From: Chitinophagaceae bacterium
GTDB taxonomy: Bacteria > Bacteroidota > Bacteroidia > Chitinophagales > Chitinophagaceae
Length of the DNA stretch: 14,166 nt
Assembly: GCA_947483345.1 (NCBI GenBank)
Contig: CANKNL010000048.1
Span: forward strand, 1 to 14,166
Direction of reading: 5' to 3'
Shown here: positions 6,525 to 14,166 of the stretch, in pieces
Numbering within the stretch: the stretch's first letter is position 1
Layout: the number at the start of each line of letters is the position of its first letter
Notes under the pieces: model-generated
Told to the model about the DNA's origin: nothing
Databases searched by the model: none
What the model saw: only the letters and a program-made list of their open reading frames with translations
Program-made: the position numbers and the translations under genes

Positions 6525-8057
6525 TTAATCATTCACGTCTTTATCAATTTTATTAGTAAGATATAATGCGCCAATGATAAAACATAAAGCCGCTACCCCA
6601 ATGGGATACCAGAGTCCTACCAGTGGGTCTTCGGTAAACGTGGTGGCCAGTAAGGTTGCAATAAATGGCACCAATCCACCAAATACGCCATTGCCAATAT
6701 GATAAGGCAAACTCATGGATGTATAGCGGATCTTTGTGGGAAACAGCTCTACCAAAAAAGCCGCGATGGGGCCATAAGCCATGGTTACAAAAAGGATCAT
6801 TACCCATACCAGTAAAATGAATTTTATATATTTTTCCAACCCCAATTCCTTATTGATATACCGGGGCGAACGGTCATGTTTATAGGTCTTGATCGGTACA
6901 TGATTCATTTGCTGAAATGTAATACCGGTATCTTTTTTGATCTCGGTAAACTTAGCGCCATAATAATTTTTATACTTGGTTGTGATACTATCTGCTGTTT
7001 CTAAACGAAAGGTATCCGATTTAATAATAACCAAATCCTGTTTCATCCATTCTTTTGCATCAGTATCTTTTAAAAATACACTAAAGATCGGCCTGTAAAA
7101 GATAACCCCTAATAACATGCCTGCCAGCATGATCCATTTTCTTCCAATTTGATCACTCAGCCATCCAAAAAATAAGAAAAATGGTGTTGCAAAAGCAATG
7201 GCCCATAATAAAATACCCCGACTTTGACTAAACTCAAGTTTGCACGTATTTTCTAAAAAACTTTGGGCATAAAACTGACCGGTGTACCAGATAACACCCT
7301 GGCCCATTACTGCTCCAAACAGAGCCAACAAAACCATTTTGAAATTTGCTTTGTGCCCAAAGCTTTCCTTTATAGGATTAATGGATGTGGTACCTTCTGC
7401 CTTAAGTGCGGCATACATTGGCGATTCCTTCATCTTTAACCGGATATAAATTGAAAGCCCCACCAATAATATGGAGACCCAGAATGGATATCGCCAACCA
7501 CCCCATTCTGCATTAAAAGCGGCTTCACTCATATTTGTTTTTATAAGTAGTATAATGCCCAGTGCTACAAATAAACCCAGTGTGGCCGTGGTTTGTATCC
7601 AACTGGTATAATACCCTCTTTTTTCTGCTGGTGCATGTTCGGCAACATACGTAGCTGCACCACCATACTCACCGCCTAATGCCAATCCCTGTACTAGCCG
7701 CAATAATAAAACCAACAATGGTGCCGCCAGACCAATCGTTTTGTACCCGGGCACCAGCCCAATTAAAAAAGTGGATGCCCCCATTAAAATTAAGGTAAGT
7801 AAGAACGTGTATTTTCTGCCGATCAGATCACCTAACCTACCAAAAACCAAAGCGCCGAAAGGACGTACTAAAAAGCCGGCAGCAAAAATAGCCAGGGTAC
7901 TTAACAACGCGGCTGTGGAATTACCTTCAGGAAAAAACTGAACAGAAATGGTTTTGGCAAGCATCCCAAAAATATAAAAGTCGTACCACTCAATTAAAGT
8001 ACCCAGTGAAGACGAAAAAATTATTTTACCTATACCTTTTACCGGAGCTATTGCCAT
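6525..8057 (-). CDS. MFS transporter, ProP/ShiA-like metabolite:H+ symporter family
   Basis: This 510-residue protein has about 12 membrane helices and the hallmarks of the metabolite:H+ symporter branch: an opening FSSSLGTLIEWYDFYIFG helix, the MFS motif A GRLGDLIGRK at residues 73-82, and a helix 4 segment RLVQGLALGGEYGGAA. Relatives carry proline/betaine, shikimate, citrate or other small carboxylates with protons across the inner membrane. The substrate here cannot be read from sequence. The gene diverges from acetyl-CoA synthetase, which makes a short-chain carboxylate a reasonable guess. An unusual feature is a hydrophilic stretch of about 80 residues (roughly 330-408) between predicted helices 9 and 10. 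Counting helices from a cytoplasmic N-terminus places it in the periplasm, where most relatives have a short loop. The small two-helix protein gene follows after 37 bp. Confidence 0.9.
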   Translation of the reverse strand: MAIAPVKGIGKIIFSSSLGTLIEWYDFYIFGMLAKTISVQFFPEGNSTAALLSTLAIFAAGFLVRPFGALVFGRLGDLIGRKYTFLLTLILMGASTFLIGLVPGYKTIGLAAPLLVLLLRLVQGLALGGEYGGAATYVAEHAPAEKRGYYTSWIQTTATLGLFVALGIILLIKTNMSEAAFNAEWGGWRYPFWVSILLVGLSIYIRLKMKESPMYAALKAEGTTSINPIKESFGHKANFKMVLLALFGAVMGQGVIWYTGQFYAQSFLENTCKLEFSQSRGILLWAIAFATPFFLFFGWLSDQIGRKWIMLAGMLLGVIFYRPIFSVFLKDTDAKEWMKQDLVIIKSDTFRLETADSITTKYKNYYGAKFTEIKKDTGITFQQMNHVPIKTYKHDRSPRYINKELGLEKYIKFILLVWVMILFVTMAYGPIAAFLVELFPTKIRYTSMSLPYHIGNGVFGGLVPFIATLLATTFTEDPLVGLWYPIGVAALCFIIGALYLTNKIDKDVND

Positions 8058-8090
8058 AATTATCTTTTATACCTATTTTTTGAGGGGAAG

Positions 8091-8120
8091 TAAACATAAA
8101 TATATTAAATTGGTGCCAAA
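8091..8120 (-). promoter_or_regulatory. Candidate Bacteroidota promoter for the MFS transporter gene
   Basis: Reading the minus strand, TTTG (8117-8120) is followed after 18 bp by TATGTTTA (8091-8098). This fits the Bacteroidota pattern of a TTG/TTTG -33 box and a TAnnTTTG -7 box, with one mismatch in the latter. The expected transcript start near 8084 would give a leader of roughly 27 bases before the ATG at 8057. Confidence 0.5.
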
Positions 8121-8131
8121 GTAAACCAATT
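8108..8131. promoter_or_regulatory. Palindromic operator candidate between the MFS and acs genes
   Basis: Two nested symmetries lie just upstream of acs. TTGGTGCCAA (8110-8119) is a palindrome with a 2-bp centre. The arms AATTGGT (8108-8114) and ACCAATT (8125-8131) form a 7-bp inverted repeat with a 10-bp spacer. The site covers the predicted -33 box of the MFS gene and lies 6-29 bp before the acs start codon, so one bound regulator could act on both genes. The regulator is not in the window. Confidence 0.4.
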
Positions 8132-8137
8132 GATATC

Positions 8138-10078
8138 ATGCCATATCCCTATCAGATAAAATCTCTGGAACAATATCATATCGATTATAAAAAAAGTATT
8201 GAAGACCCTGGTGCATTTTGGTCAGCTGTTGCCGAAAATTTTAACTGGCAAAAAAAATGGGATACCGTATTAGAGTGGAATTTTAAAGATCCTAAGATTG
8301 AATGGTTTGCAAATGCCAAACTTAACATTACCGAAAATTGTATTGATCGTCATTTAGCAACCATGGCTGATAAACCGGCCATCATCTGGGAGCCTAATAA
8401 CCCAGAAGAAAGAACAAGAACAGTTACCTATGCCCGTTTGCATAAAAGAGTATGTCAGTTTGCACAGGTACTAAAAAACAATGGCGTAAAAAAAGGAGAC
8501 CGTGTTTGTATTTACATGGGTATGGTACCCGAACTGGCTTATGCGGTTTTGGGTTGTGCCAGAATTGGTGCCATACACAGCGTCATTTATGGCGGCTTCA
8601 GCGCACAAAGTATTGCCGACAGACTGGAAGATGCGGCAGTAGAATTTATTGTTACCTGCGACGGGGCATACCGTGGCGGAAAAGATATACCCTTAAAATC
8701 GGTGATTGACGATGCGCTTATTGGCAATAAAACGATAAAGCGTGTGATCGTTTATACCAGAACCAGAACGCCTGTGAGTATGATTAAAGGCCGTGATGTT
8801 TGGTGGGAAGATGAGATGGATCATGCCGAAACACAGCTTGAAGCAAATGGCCATATTAATTTCCCTGCAGAAGTAATGGATGCTGAAGACCCTTTGTTTA
8901 TTTTATACACCTCGGGTAGTACAGGTAAACCAAAAGGCGTTGTACATAGCAGTGCCGGCTATATGGTTTGGACCAATTACACTTTTGTAAATGTATTTCA
9001 ATACAAGCCGGGTGATGTGTTTTTTTGTACAGCAGATATTGGCTGGATAACCGGGCACAGTTATATTGTTTATGGCCCTTTAAGTGCTGGTGGTACCAGT
9101 TTAATGTTTGAAGGTATTCCTACCTGGCCTGATGCTGGCAGATTTTGGGATATCGTTGATAAACACAAAGTGAATATTTTATACACGGCACCAACGGCCA
9201 TCCGTAGTTTAATGAGCTATGGCTTAGAACCTATATTGGGTAAAGATCTGTCTTCTTTAAAAATATTGGGCACAGTGGGCGAACCCATCAATGAAGAGGC
9301 CTGGCATTGGTATGATGAACATATCGGAAAGAAAAAATGCCCCATAGTAGACACTTGGTGGCAAACCGAAACAGGCGGTATTTTAATTTCAAACCTGGCT
9401 GGTATTACACCGGCTAAACCCAGTTGGGCTACATTACCAATGCCGGGTGTAGTGCCTGTTTTGGTAGATGAAAACGGAAATGAAATAAATGAGAAAGATG
9501 AAAATGGTTTATTGAAAGGAAACTTGTGTTTAAAAACGCCATGGCCCGCTATATTAAGAACGACTTATGCCGATCATGAGCGATGCCGTACCAATTATTT
9601 TACGGCCTATCCTAATTTATATTTCACCGGTGATGGTGCCATGAAAGACGAAAATGGATTTTATCGCATCACCGGCAGGGTTGATGATGTGCTGAATGTT
9701 AGCGGACACCGAATTGGAACGGCCGAAATAGAGAATGCGATTAATATGCACGCAGGTGTTATTGAAAGTGCAGTTGTTGGCTATCCGCATGATATAAAAG
9801 GTCAGGGCGTTTATGCCTATGTTATTTATGGCCATATGCACAGCGATGAGGAACTCACTAAAAATGATATTTTGCAAACCGTAACCCGGGTTATTGGTGC
9901 CATTGCCAAACCCGATAAAATTCAGTTTGTAACCGGCCTTCCTAAAACAAGAAGCGGAAAAATTATGCGTCGCATCTTAAGAAAAATTGCAGAAGGAGAA
10001 ATAGACAATTTGGGCGATACTACAACCTTGCTTGATCCCGGGGTTGTTGAAGATATTATAAACGGAAAATTAGTATGA
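8138..10078 (+). CDS. acs: Acetyl-CoA synthetase (acetate--CoA ligase, AMP-forming)
   Basis: This 646-residue enzyme (close to the usual ~650) activates acetate with ATP and CoA to acetyl-CoA, via acetyl-AMP, in the cytoplasm. It shows the full set of motifs: the P-loop YTSGSTGKPKG from Y257, ADIGWITGHSYIVYGPL, and DTWWQTETGG, whose second Trp (W408) corresponds to the residue that limits the acyl pocket to acetate-sized substrates. YFTGDGA, the hinge region GRVDDVLNVSGHR, and the C-terminal PKTRSGKIMRR follow. Lys608 in the last motif matches the catalytic lysine that is reversibly acetylated in characterised Acs proteins. The N-terminal segment (YHIDYKKSIEDPGAFW) is also Acs-like and supports the ATG at 8138. 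A weak upstream promoter could be TTG at 8051 and the TATTTTTTG at 8074, one base longer than consensus. The gene diverges from the MFS transporter, consistent with scavenging of a carboxylate. Confidence 0.96.
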   Translation: MPYPYQIKSLEQYHIDYKKSIEDPGAFWSAVAENFNWQKKWDTVLEWNFKDPKIEWFANAKLNITENCIDRHLATMADKPAIIWEPNNPEERTRTVTYARLHKRVCQFAQVLKNNGVKKGDRVCIYMGMVPELAYAVLGCARIGAIHSVIYGGFSAQSIADRLEDAAVEFIVTCDGAYRGGKDIPLKSVIDDALIGNKTIKRVIVYTRTRTPVSMIKGRDVWWEDEMDHAETQLEANGHINFPAEVMDAEDPLFILYTSGSTGKPKGVVHSSAGYMVWTNYTFVNVFQYKPGDVFFCTADIGWITGHSYIVYGPLSAGGTSLMFEGIPTWPDAGRFWDIVDKHKVNILYTAPTAIRSLMSYGLEPILGKDLSSLKILGTVGEPINEEAWHWYDEHIGKKKCPIVDTWWQTETGGILISNLAGITPAKPSWATLPMPGVVPVLVDENGNEINEKDENGLLKGNLCLKTPWPAILRTTYADHERCRTNYFTAYPNLYFTGDGAMKDENGFYRITGRVDDVLNVSGHRIGTAEIENAINMHAGVIESAVVGYPHDIKGQGVYAYVIYGHMHSDEELTKNDILQTVTRVIGAIAKPDKIQFVTGLPKTRSGKIMRRILRKIAEGEIDNLGDTTTLLDPGVVEDIINGKLV

Positions 10079-10109
10079 TTGATCATTATTCCCTAAACTA
10101 CGTCATCAA

Positions 10110-12320
10110 ATGAAACATCATTATTTTTTTATTTTAATTTTCGCATTGTTTTTTTCCGGTTACTATTTTACTGCTAGTGCCCAAATGAAAAGCTGTTGTG
10201 AGCCCGATGGCGTCATACTCCTGTCTACAATTAAGCAAACACCGGGCACTTTAAAAATGGTGAAGACCCTTGACAGCATTGGTAAAAATGCCAACCCCGA
10301 AGATTTTTACCTGATGAATGCAGCCCGCATGGAATTATTCAAAAAAAAACTGGAAACAGAAAAAGACCCCTACAAAAGGCTGGAGTATTATTTTAAATAC
10401 GGTAATGAAGCCTTAAATGCAGGTAAAACAGATGAAGCGATTAATGTAATAGAACAGGTGCTTTCTGCCATGAAGTTGACAGTAGAAAATTCAACGCCTC
10501 AATTTAAATTGTATTTTGATCTGTTAGCCATTGCCTATATGAGAAAAGGAGAACTGGAAAACTGTGCAGCAAATCATACAGCGCAGAGTTGCATTATTCC
10601 TATTCGGGGTGGAGGCATACACAAATTTACTACGGGTTCAGAAAAGGCCATTGAATTATACAGCATGCTATTGGTTAAATATCCGGATGATCTGCAATCG
10701 AGGTATTTACTGAACATCGCCTACATGACACTGGGTAAATACCCAACAGAAGTACCCAAACAATGGTTGATTGAATCTGCCGTATTCACAAAAAATACCA
10801 GTAACATTATTTTAAAAGATGTGGCTGTTGCAAAAGCTGTTGATATGAATGGTATATCGGGCAGCTGTGTGGTAGAAGATCTGGATAATGATGGCCTGTT
10901 GGATATCATGGCATCTTCTTATGGCCTGAGTGATCAGATAAGGTACATGCACCAACAAAACGACGGGTCATTTAAAAATGAAACTGTTTCTACTGGATTG
11001 GTAGGCATTACCGGAGGCTTAAATCTAATTCATGCCGATTATAATAATGATGGCTTTGCCGATTTTATAATTTTAAGAGGCGGATGGCTGGGCAAAAATG
11101 CAAAATTCCCCTTCTCCTTAATTAAAAATAATGGCAACAATACTTTTGAAGATGTGACACTTGAATCAGGCCTCTATTCCCCGGCACCAACACAAACAGC
11201 AAGCTGGGGTGATTTTAATAACGACGGATGGATTGACCTTTTTGTTGCACATGAAAATTATCCCTGCCAGTTATTTATGAATATAAAAGGGAAGTTTAAA
11301 GACGTGACCGTTAAATATGGATTAAACCTGACCACTTTTGCCAAAGGTTGTGTATGGGGCGATATTAACAATGATGGCTTTCCGGATTTGTATATCTCCA
11401 CACTGGGTGCGCCTAATAAATTATTACTCAATAAACCTGGTAAAAACCCGGGAGAAAGATTATTTTTTGATATTTCAAAATCGGCCGGAGTTGAAGAACC
11501 GCTTTATAGTTTCCCCACCTGGTTTTTTGATTTTGATAATGATGGCTGGCTGGATATTTTTGTCTCGGGATATGATACCAGGCGGTTTTCACTGGTTGCA
11601 GAGGATGCTGCCCGTGATATGCTGGGCTTACCCGTTTTGGGCGAATTGCCAAGATTATATCACAACAACGGCAATAATACATTTACAGATGTAAGTGTGG
11701 CATATGATGTAAACCATGTAAACTACACAATGGGATGTAATTTTGGCGATATTGATAATGACGGCTGGCTCGATTATTATTTAGGTACCGGTGCGCCGGA
11801 ATATACAAGCATCATTCCCAATAAACTTTACCACAATTTAGCCGGCAAAAAATTTGAAGATATTACCTATGCTACCAATACCGGGCACATTCAAAAAGGG
11901 CATGGGGTGGCCTTTGCAGATATTGATAATGATGGTGACCAGGATATTTATGCCGTAATTGGTGGCGCTGTTGAGGGCGACCGCTTTAGAAATGTACTTT
12001 TTGAAAACAGTACGATCTCCGGTAACCAGTGGATAAAATTAAAATTAGAAGGTACAGGTTCCAACAGGTCGGCCATTGGGGCAAGGGTAAGAATTAAAGT
12101 AAAAACAACAACAGGCCATTTTCAGAATTTTTATCATACCGTAAGCACCGGTGGCAGTTTTGGATCCAAACCATTAACAATAGCTGCAGGGCTTGGTAAT
12201 GCAACAGGCATTGAAGAAATTGAGATCAGGTGGCCTAATGCAAAACAAAGCACCGAGATCATTACCGGTGTTTCCATGAATACATTGGTAAATGTAAAAG
12301 AAGCTGCGGGTAAACAATAA
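10110..12320 (+). CDS. Secreted FG-GAP/VCBS repeat protein with C-terminal ASPIC/UnbV domain (CRTAC1-like)
   Basis: This 736-residue protein starts with a Sec signal peptide (hydrophobic to about residue 21, likely cleaved after SAQ at residue 25). Residues up to about 240 are helical and TPR-like, with an AGKTDEAINVIEQVL-type repeat. Seven calcium-binding loops of the D-x-D/N-N-D-G-x-x-D type follow, beginning at D257, D310, D368, D418, D474, D547 and D604; together they should form an integrin-alpha-like beta-propeller. An ASPIC/UnbV domain occupies about 638-732 (GNQWIKLKLEG, GARVRIKV, GLGNATGIEEIEIRWP). CRTAC1-like proteins of this layout are common and exported in Bacteroidota, but their biochemical function is generally unknown. 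The gene lies 31 bp after acs with no evident terminator or promoter, so read-through from acs is likely; a functional link to acetate metabolism is not indicated. Confidence 0.92.
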   Translation: MKHHYFFILIFALFFSGYYFTASAQMKSCCEPDGVILLSTIKQTPGTLKMVKTLDSIGKNANPEDFYLMNAARMELFKKKLETEKDPYKRLEYYFKYGNEALNAGKTDEAINVIEQVLSAMKLTVENSTPQFKLYFDLLAIAYMRKGELENCAANHTAQSCIIPIRGGGIHKFTTGSEKAIELYSMLLVKYPDDLQSRYLLNIAYMTLGKYPTEVPKQWLIESAVFTKNTSNIILKDVAVAKAVDMNGISGSCVVEDLDNDGLLDIMASSYGLSDQIRYMHQQNDGSFKNETVSTGLVGITGGLNLIHADYNNDGFADFIILRGGWLGKNAKFPFSLIKNNGNNTFEDVTLESGLYSPAPTQTASWGDFNNDGWIDLFVAHENYPCQLFMNIKGKFKDVTVKYGLNLTTFAKGCVWGDINNDGFPDLYISTLGAPNKLLLNKPGKNPGERLFFDISKSAGVEEPLYSFPTWFFDFDNDGWLDIFVSGYDTRRFSLVAEDAARDMLGLPVLGELPRLYHNNGNNTFTDVSVAYDVNHVNYTMGCNFGDIDNDGWLDYYLGTGAPEYTSIIPNKLYHNLAGKKFEDITYATNTGHIQKGHGVAFADIDNDGDQDIYAVIGGAVEGDRFRNVLFENSTISGNQWIKLKLEGTGSNRSAIGARVRIKVKTTTGHFQNFYHTVSTGGSFGSKPLTIAAGLGNATGIEEIEIRWPNAKQSTEIITGVSMNTLVNVKEAAGKQ

Positions 12321-12358
12321 ATAAAATGCCCTATAAAATTGTTTGTATAAATAACTTA

Positions 12359-12373
12359 AGCATGCAACATGCT
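12359..12373. repeat. Small hairpin-forming inverted repeat
   Basis: AGCATG-CAA-CATGCT is a perfect 6-bp inverted repeat with a 3-base loop, 39 bp after the stop codon of the repeat protein gene. No run of T follows, so it is a poor intrinsic terminator. It could slow decay of the upstream transcript or be a binding site. Confidence 0.3.
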
Positions 12374-12397
12374 GATGTCTGTAAGTAATTTATTCCG

Positions 12398-12424
12398 TTT
12401 GCAATTTTATTAACTTTACTTTTG
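12398..12424 (+). promoter_or_regulatory. Candidate Bacteroidota promoter for the hydrolase-queA pair
   Basis: TACTTTTG (12417-12424) matches the TAnnTTTG -7 consensus exactly, and TTTG (12398-12401) lies 15 bp upstream as a possible -33 box. That spacing is a little short. The start codon at 12444 would be preceded by a leader of about 15 bases. Confidence 0.45.
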
Positions 12425-12443
12425 AAAAAAGTATTTTCTACAC

Positions 12444-13382
12444 ATGAAAAAATTACTCAGATTTTTATTCCGCACCATAGTGGTGTTATTTGTTCTTATC
12501 AATATCATTGTGGCTTTTCATGCCTATAAGTTTACCCATTTTTACAATACCGGGGACCTGGTTATAAAAAAAATGGAAGATAAAACCGGGTGGGATAAAA
12601 CCAAAGATATTTTATTTGGCATTAATGCTGTAAAACAGAAAAATGCCAATGCCTCAGATTCTGTATATCAAACCATAACCCTTACAACAAAAGACAGTAT
12701 TAAATTAGAGGGCTGGTATATACCGGTTGATAGTGCCAAAGGAACCGTTTGCATGTTTCATGGCCATGGCAGTAAAAAAAGCGCCACCAACGACGAGGCC
12801 ATAGCATTTCATAAACTGGGTTACAGCACTTTTCAGCTTGACTTCAGGGCACATGGTAACAGTAGCGGAAATACCTGCACCATTGGCTATAATGAAAGTG
12901 AAGATGTTAAGCTGGCCTATGATTATATTAAAAACAAGGGAGAAAAGAATATCGTATTATGGGGTATATCGATGGGGGCCGCTACGGTATCAAAATCGAT
13001 CTATGATTATGCTTTACAGCCATCCAGGGTGATTTTGGAAATGCCCTTCGGCACAATTGAAGAGGCTGTTGAAGGACGGCTTAAAATGATGGGGCTTCCA
13101 CCGCAACCATTATCAACCTTAATAACATTTTGGGGAGGTGTTGAACATGGTTTTTGGGCCTATCATATGAAACCTGTTGAATATGTAAAAAAAATAACGG
13201 CCCCGGTTTTACTACAATGGGGAGCTCATGACCCAAGGGTAAGCCGCAAAGAAACCGATTTAATTTACCAAAACATACCCACAGTAAAAAAAATGGTTGT
13301 GTATGAAAACAGCGGCCATGAATCACTTTGCCATAAAGAACATGACAAGTGGAAAGCAGAAATGGCCCTTTTTTTACAATGA
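12444..13382 (+). CDS. Membrane-anchored alpha/beta hydrolase (serine hydrolase)
   Basis: This 312-residue protein has an N-terminal hydrophobic anchor (about residues 8-25) after a basic start (MKKLLRFLFR), so the enzyme probably sits on the periplasmic face of the inner membrane. The alpha/beta-hydrolase core begins near residue 70 (a TLTTKDSIKLEGWYIP strand pair). The oxyanion segment is FHGHGS with H106. The nucleophile elbow is GISMG with Ser176, the acid is Asp263 in GAHDPRVS and the base is His292 in NSGHESL, giving a complete catalytic triad. Its layout resembles the uncharacterised esterase/acyltransferase-like group often named after YqkD or FrsA, whose natural substrates are mostly unknown. 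It follows a promoter-like sequence and overlaps queA by 4 bp (ATGA), so the two should be co-transcribed; a shared pathway is not implied. Confidence 0.88.
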   Translation: MKKLLRFLFRTIVVLFVLINIIVAFHAYKFTHFYNTGDLVIKKMEDKTGWDKTKDILFGINAVKQKNANASDSVYQTITLTTKDSIKLEGWYIPVDSAKGTVCMFHGHGSKKSATNDEAIAFHKLGYSTFQLDFRAHGNSSGNTCTIGYNESEDVKLAYDYIKNKGEKNIVLWGISMGAATVSKSIYDYALQPSRVILEMPFGTIEEAVEGRLKMMGLPPQPLSTLITFWGGVEHGFWAYHMKPVEYVKKITAPVLLQWGAHDPRVSRKETDLIYQNIPTVKKMVVYENSGHESLCHKEHDKWKAEMALFLQ

Positions 13383-14166
13383 CCCATCCAAAAAATATAA
13401 CCATACAGGATTATACCTATCATTTACCAGCTGAGCGGATTGCCATACATCCACTAACGGAAAGGGATATATCTAAGATCTTAATTTTTCAAAACGGGGA
13501 AATTAAACAGGATATTTATAAACACCTAGTCCAATACCTGCCGGCAGACAGCTTACTCATTTTTAATAATACAAAAGTTTTAAAGGCCCGAATTTTATTT
13601 ACTAAACCAAGTGGCGGCATTATAGAAATTTTTTTATTAGAACCCATTCAGGCAAATTACACAACCACCTTATCTGCAACAAAAACCTGTACCTGGAAAT
13701 GCATGATCGGCGGTGTAAGTAAATGGAAAGACGATGTATTGCAATTAAAAATGGTGAATGATGAATTAAGAATGGTGAAGAAAGAAAAGCTTTCTGATGC
13801 TTATATCATTGAATTTAGCTGGGATAGCGGGTTCAGTTTTGCTGAAGTATTGCAGCAAGCAGGGGATATCCCTTTACCGCCATACATTAAAAGAAAAACA
13901 GAAAAAGAAGATACAGCACGTTACCAAACCATATATGCAGCAGACGAAGGGTCAGTAGCTGCCCCCACTGCAGGCCTGCATTTTACTAAGGACATTTTTA
14001 ACAGTCTTGCTAAAAAAAACATTAAAACCGATTTTGTAACACTGCATGTTGGGGCTGGTACATTTAAGCCTGTGAAAGCGGCTATCATGAAGGATCATAA
14101 CATGCATGCTGAGTGGATCGATGTAAGTATTGACTTGATTGAAAATTTAATTTCACAGCTCCATAA
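13379..14166 (+). CDS. queA: S-adenosylmethionine:tRNA ribosyltransferase-isomerase QueA (3' end outside window)
   Basis: The frame starts at an ATG that overlaps the hydrolase stop codon (ATGA) and stays open to the window end, giving 262 residues plus two bases; characterised QueA proteins have about 350. QueA moves the ribosyl group of S-adenosylmethionine to 7-aminomethyl-7-deazaguanine in tRNA to make epoxyqueuosine, the penultimate step of queuosine synthesis, in the cytoplasm. Recognisable segments are HPLTERDISKIL from H24, IFNNTKVLKARI, IPLPPYIKR, the highly conserved DEGSVAAPTAGLHFT (189-203) and HVGAGTFKPV (223-232). The C-terminal part with the THxVAVGTT-type motif is cut off. No other queuosine genes are visible. 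The overlap suggests translational coupling with the hydrolase and expression from the same upstream promoter. Confidence 0.95.
   Translation, partial: MTHPKNITIQDYTYHLPAERIAIHPLTERDISKILIFQNGEIKQDIYKHLVQYLPADSLLIFNNTKVLKARILFTKPSGGIIEIFLLEPIQANYTTTLSATKTCTWKCMIGGVSKWKDDVLQLKMVNDELRMVKKEKLSDAYIIEFSWDSGFSFAEVLQQAGDIPLPPYIKRKTEKEDTARYQTIYAADEGSVAAPTAGLHFTKDIFNSLAKKNIKTDFVTLHVGAGTFKPVKAAIMKDHNMHAEWIDVSIDLIENLISQLH

Noticed and set aside
10110..10200. Cys-Cys shortly after the signal peptide of the repeat protein as a lipoprotein anchor
   Set aside because: There is no lipobox; the Cys pair comes after SAQ-Met-Lys-Ser, so normal signal peptidase I cleavage is more likely.
11338..11694. A 118-codon open frame on the + strand within the repeat protein gene
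   Set aside because: It is out of frame with a gene whose calcium-loop repeats are intact throughout; the translation has no recognisable domain and no start context.
12359..12373. Hairpin after the repeat protein gene as an intrinsic terminator
   Set aside because: The stem is only 6 bp, not GC-rich, and has no T run after it; kept only as an inverted repeat.
13081..13404. A 107-codon open frame on the - strand across the hydrolase/queA junction
   Set aside because: It is antisense to the catalytic Asp/His region of the hydrolase and the queA start; no motif or promoter supports it.

Overview
This window looks like chromosomal DNA of a Bacteroidota bacterium, most likely of the Chitinophagaceae type. 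The DNA is AT-rich. Starts generally lack Shine-Dalgarno sequences, and promoter-like TAnnTTTG boxes of the Bacteroidota type are present. The gene content also fits: a GH3/beta-lactamase fusion, a CRTAC1-like FG-GAP/ASPIC-UnbV protein, and an MFS transporter with a small two-helix partner. Base composition and codon use look even throughout. I saw no tRNA, rRNA, CRISPR array, insertion sequence or integrase.

Layout. (1) Bases 1-1380 (+) hold the 3' part of a two-domain cell-wall-type enzyme: the end of a GH3 glycosidase followed by a serine beta-lactamase-like hydrolase. (2) Bases 1382-5806 (-) hold a tightly packed three-gene exporter, transcribed in the order ABC transporter, HlyD-type adaptor, TolC-type outer-membrane channel. 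The junctions are 1 bp apart or overlapping, so this is a complete trans-envelope export system. Just upstream on the same strand (5883-6161) is a small secreted or membrane-anchored protein of unknown function ending in Pro-Pro-Pro-Asp-Phe-Cys. (3) Bases 6242-8057 (-) hold an MFS transporter of the ProP/ShiA (metabolite:H+ symporter) type and a small membrane protein with two predicted helices. (4) Divergent from the transporter, across an 80-bp control region with a clear palindrome, bases 8138-10078 (+) encode acetyl-CoA synthetase. It is followed after 31 bp by a large secreted calcium-binding-repeat protein (10110-12320). (5) After a 123-bp gap with a good promoter candidate come a membrane-anchored alpha/beta hydrolase (12444-13382) and, overlapping it by 4 bp, queA (from 13379), which runs off the end of the window.

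How the genes may work together. The MFS transporter and Acs share a divergent control region, so a carboxylate uptake-and-activation module is plausible; the substrate is inferred, not shown. The ABC/HlyD/TolC genes form one machine spanning both membranes. Its ATPase domain is unusual: the Walker A motif is intact, but the signature motif, Walker B/catalytic glutamate pair and H-loop histidine are all altered. Together with the odd small protein upstream, this is the part of the window most worth following up. The remainder is ordinary Bacteroidota housekeeping and envelope biology.
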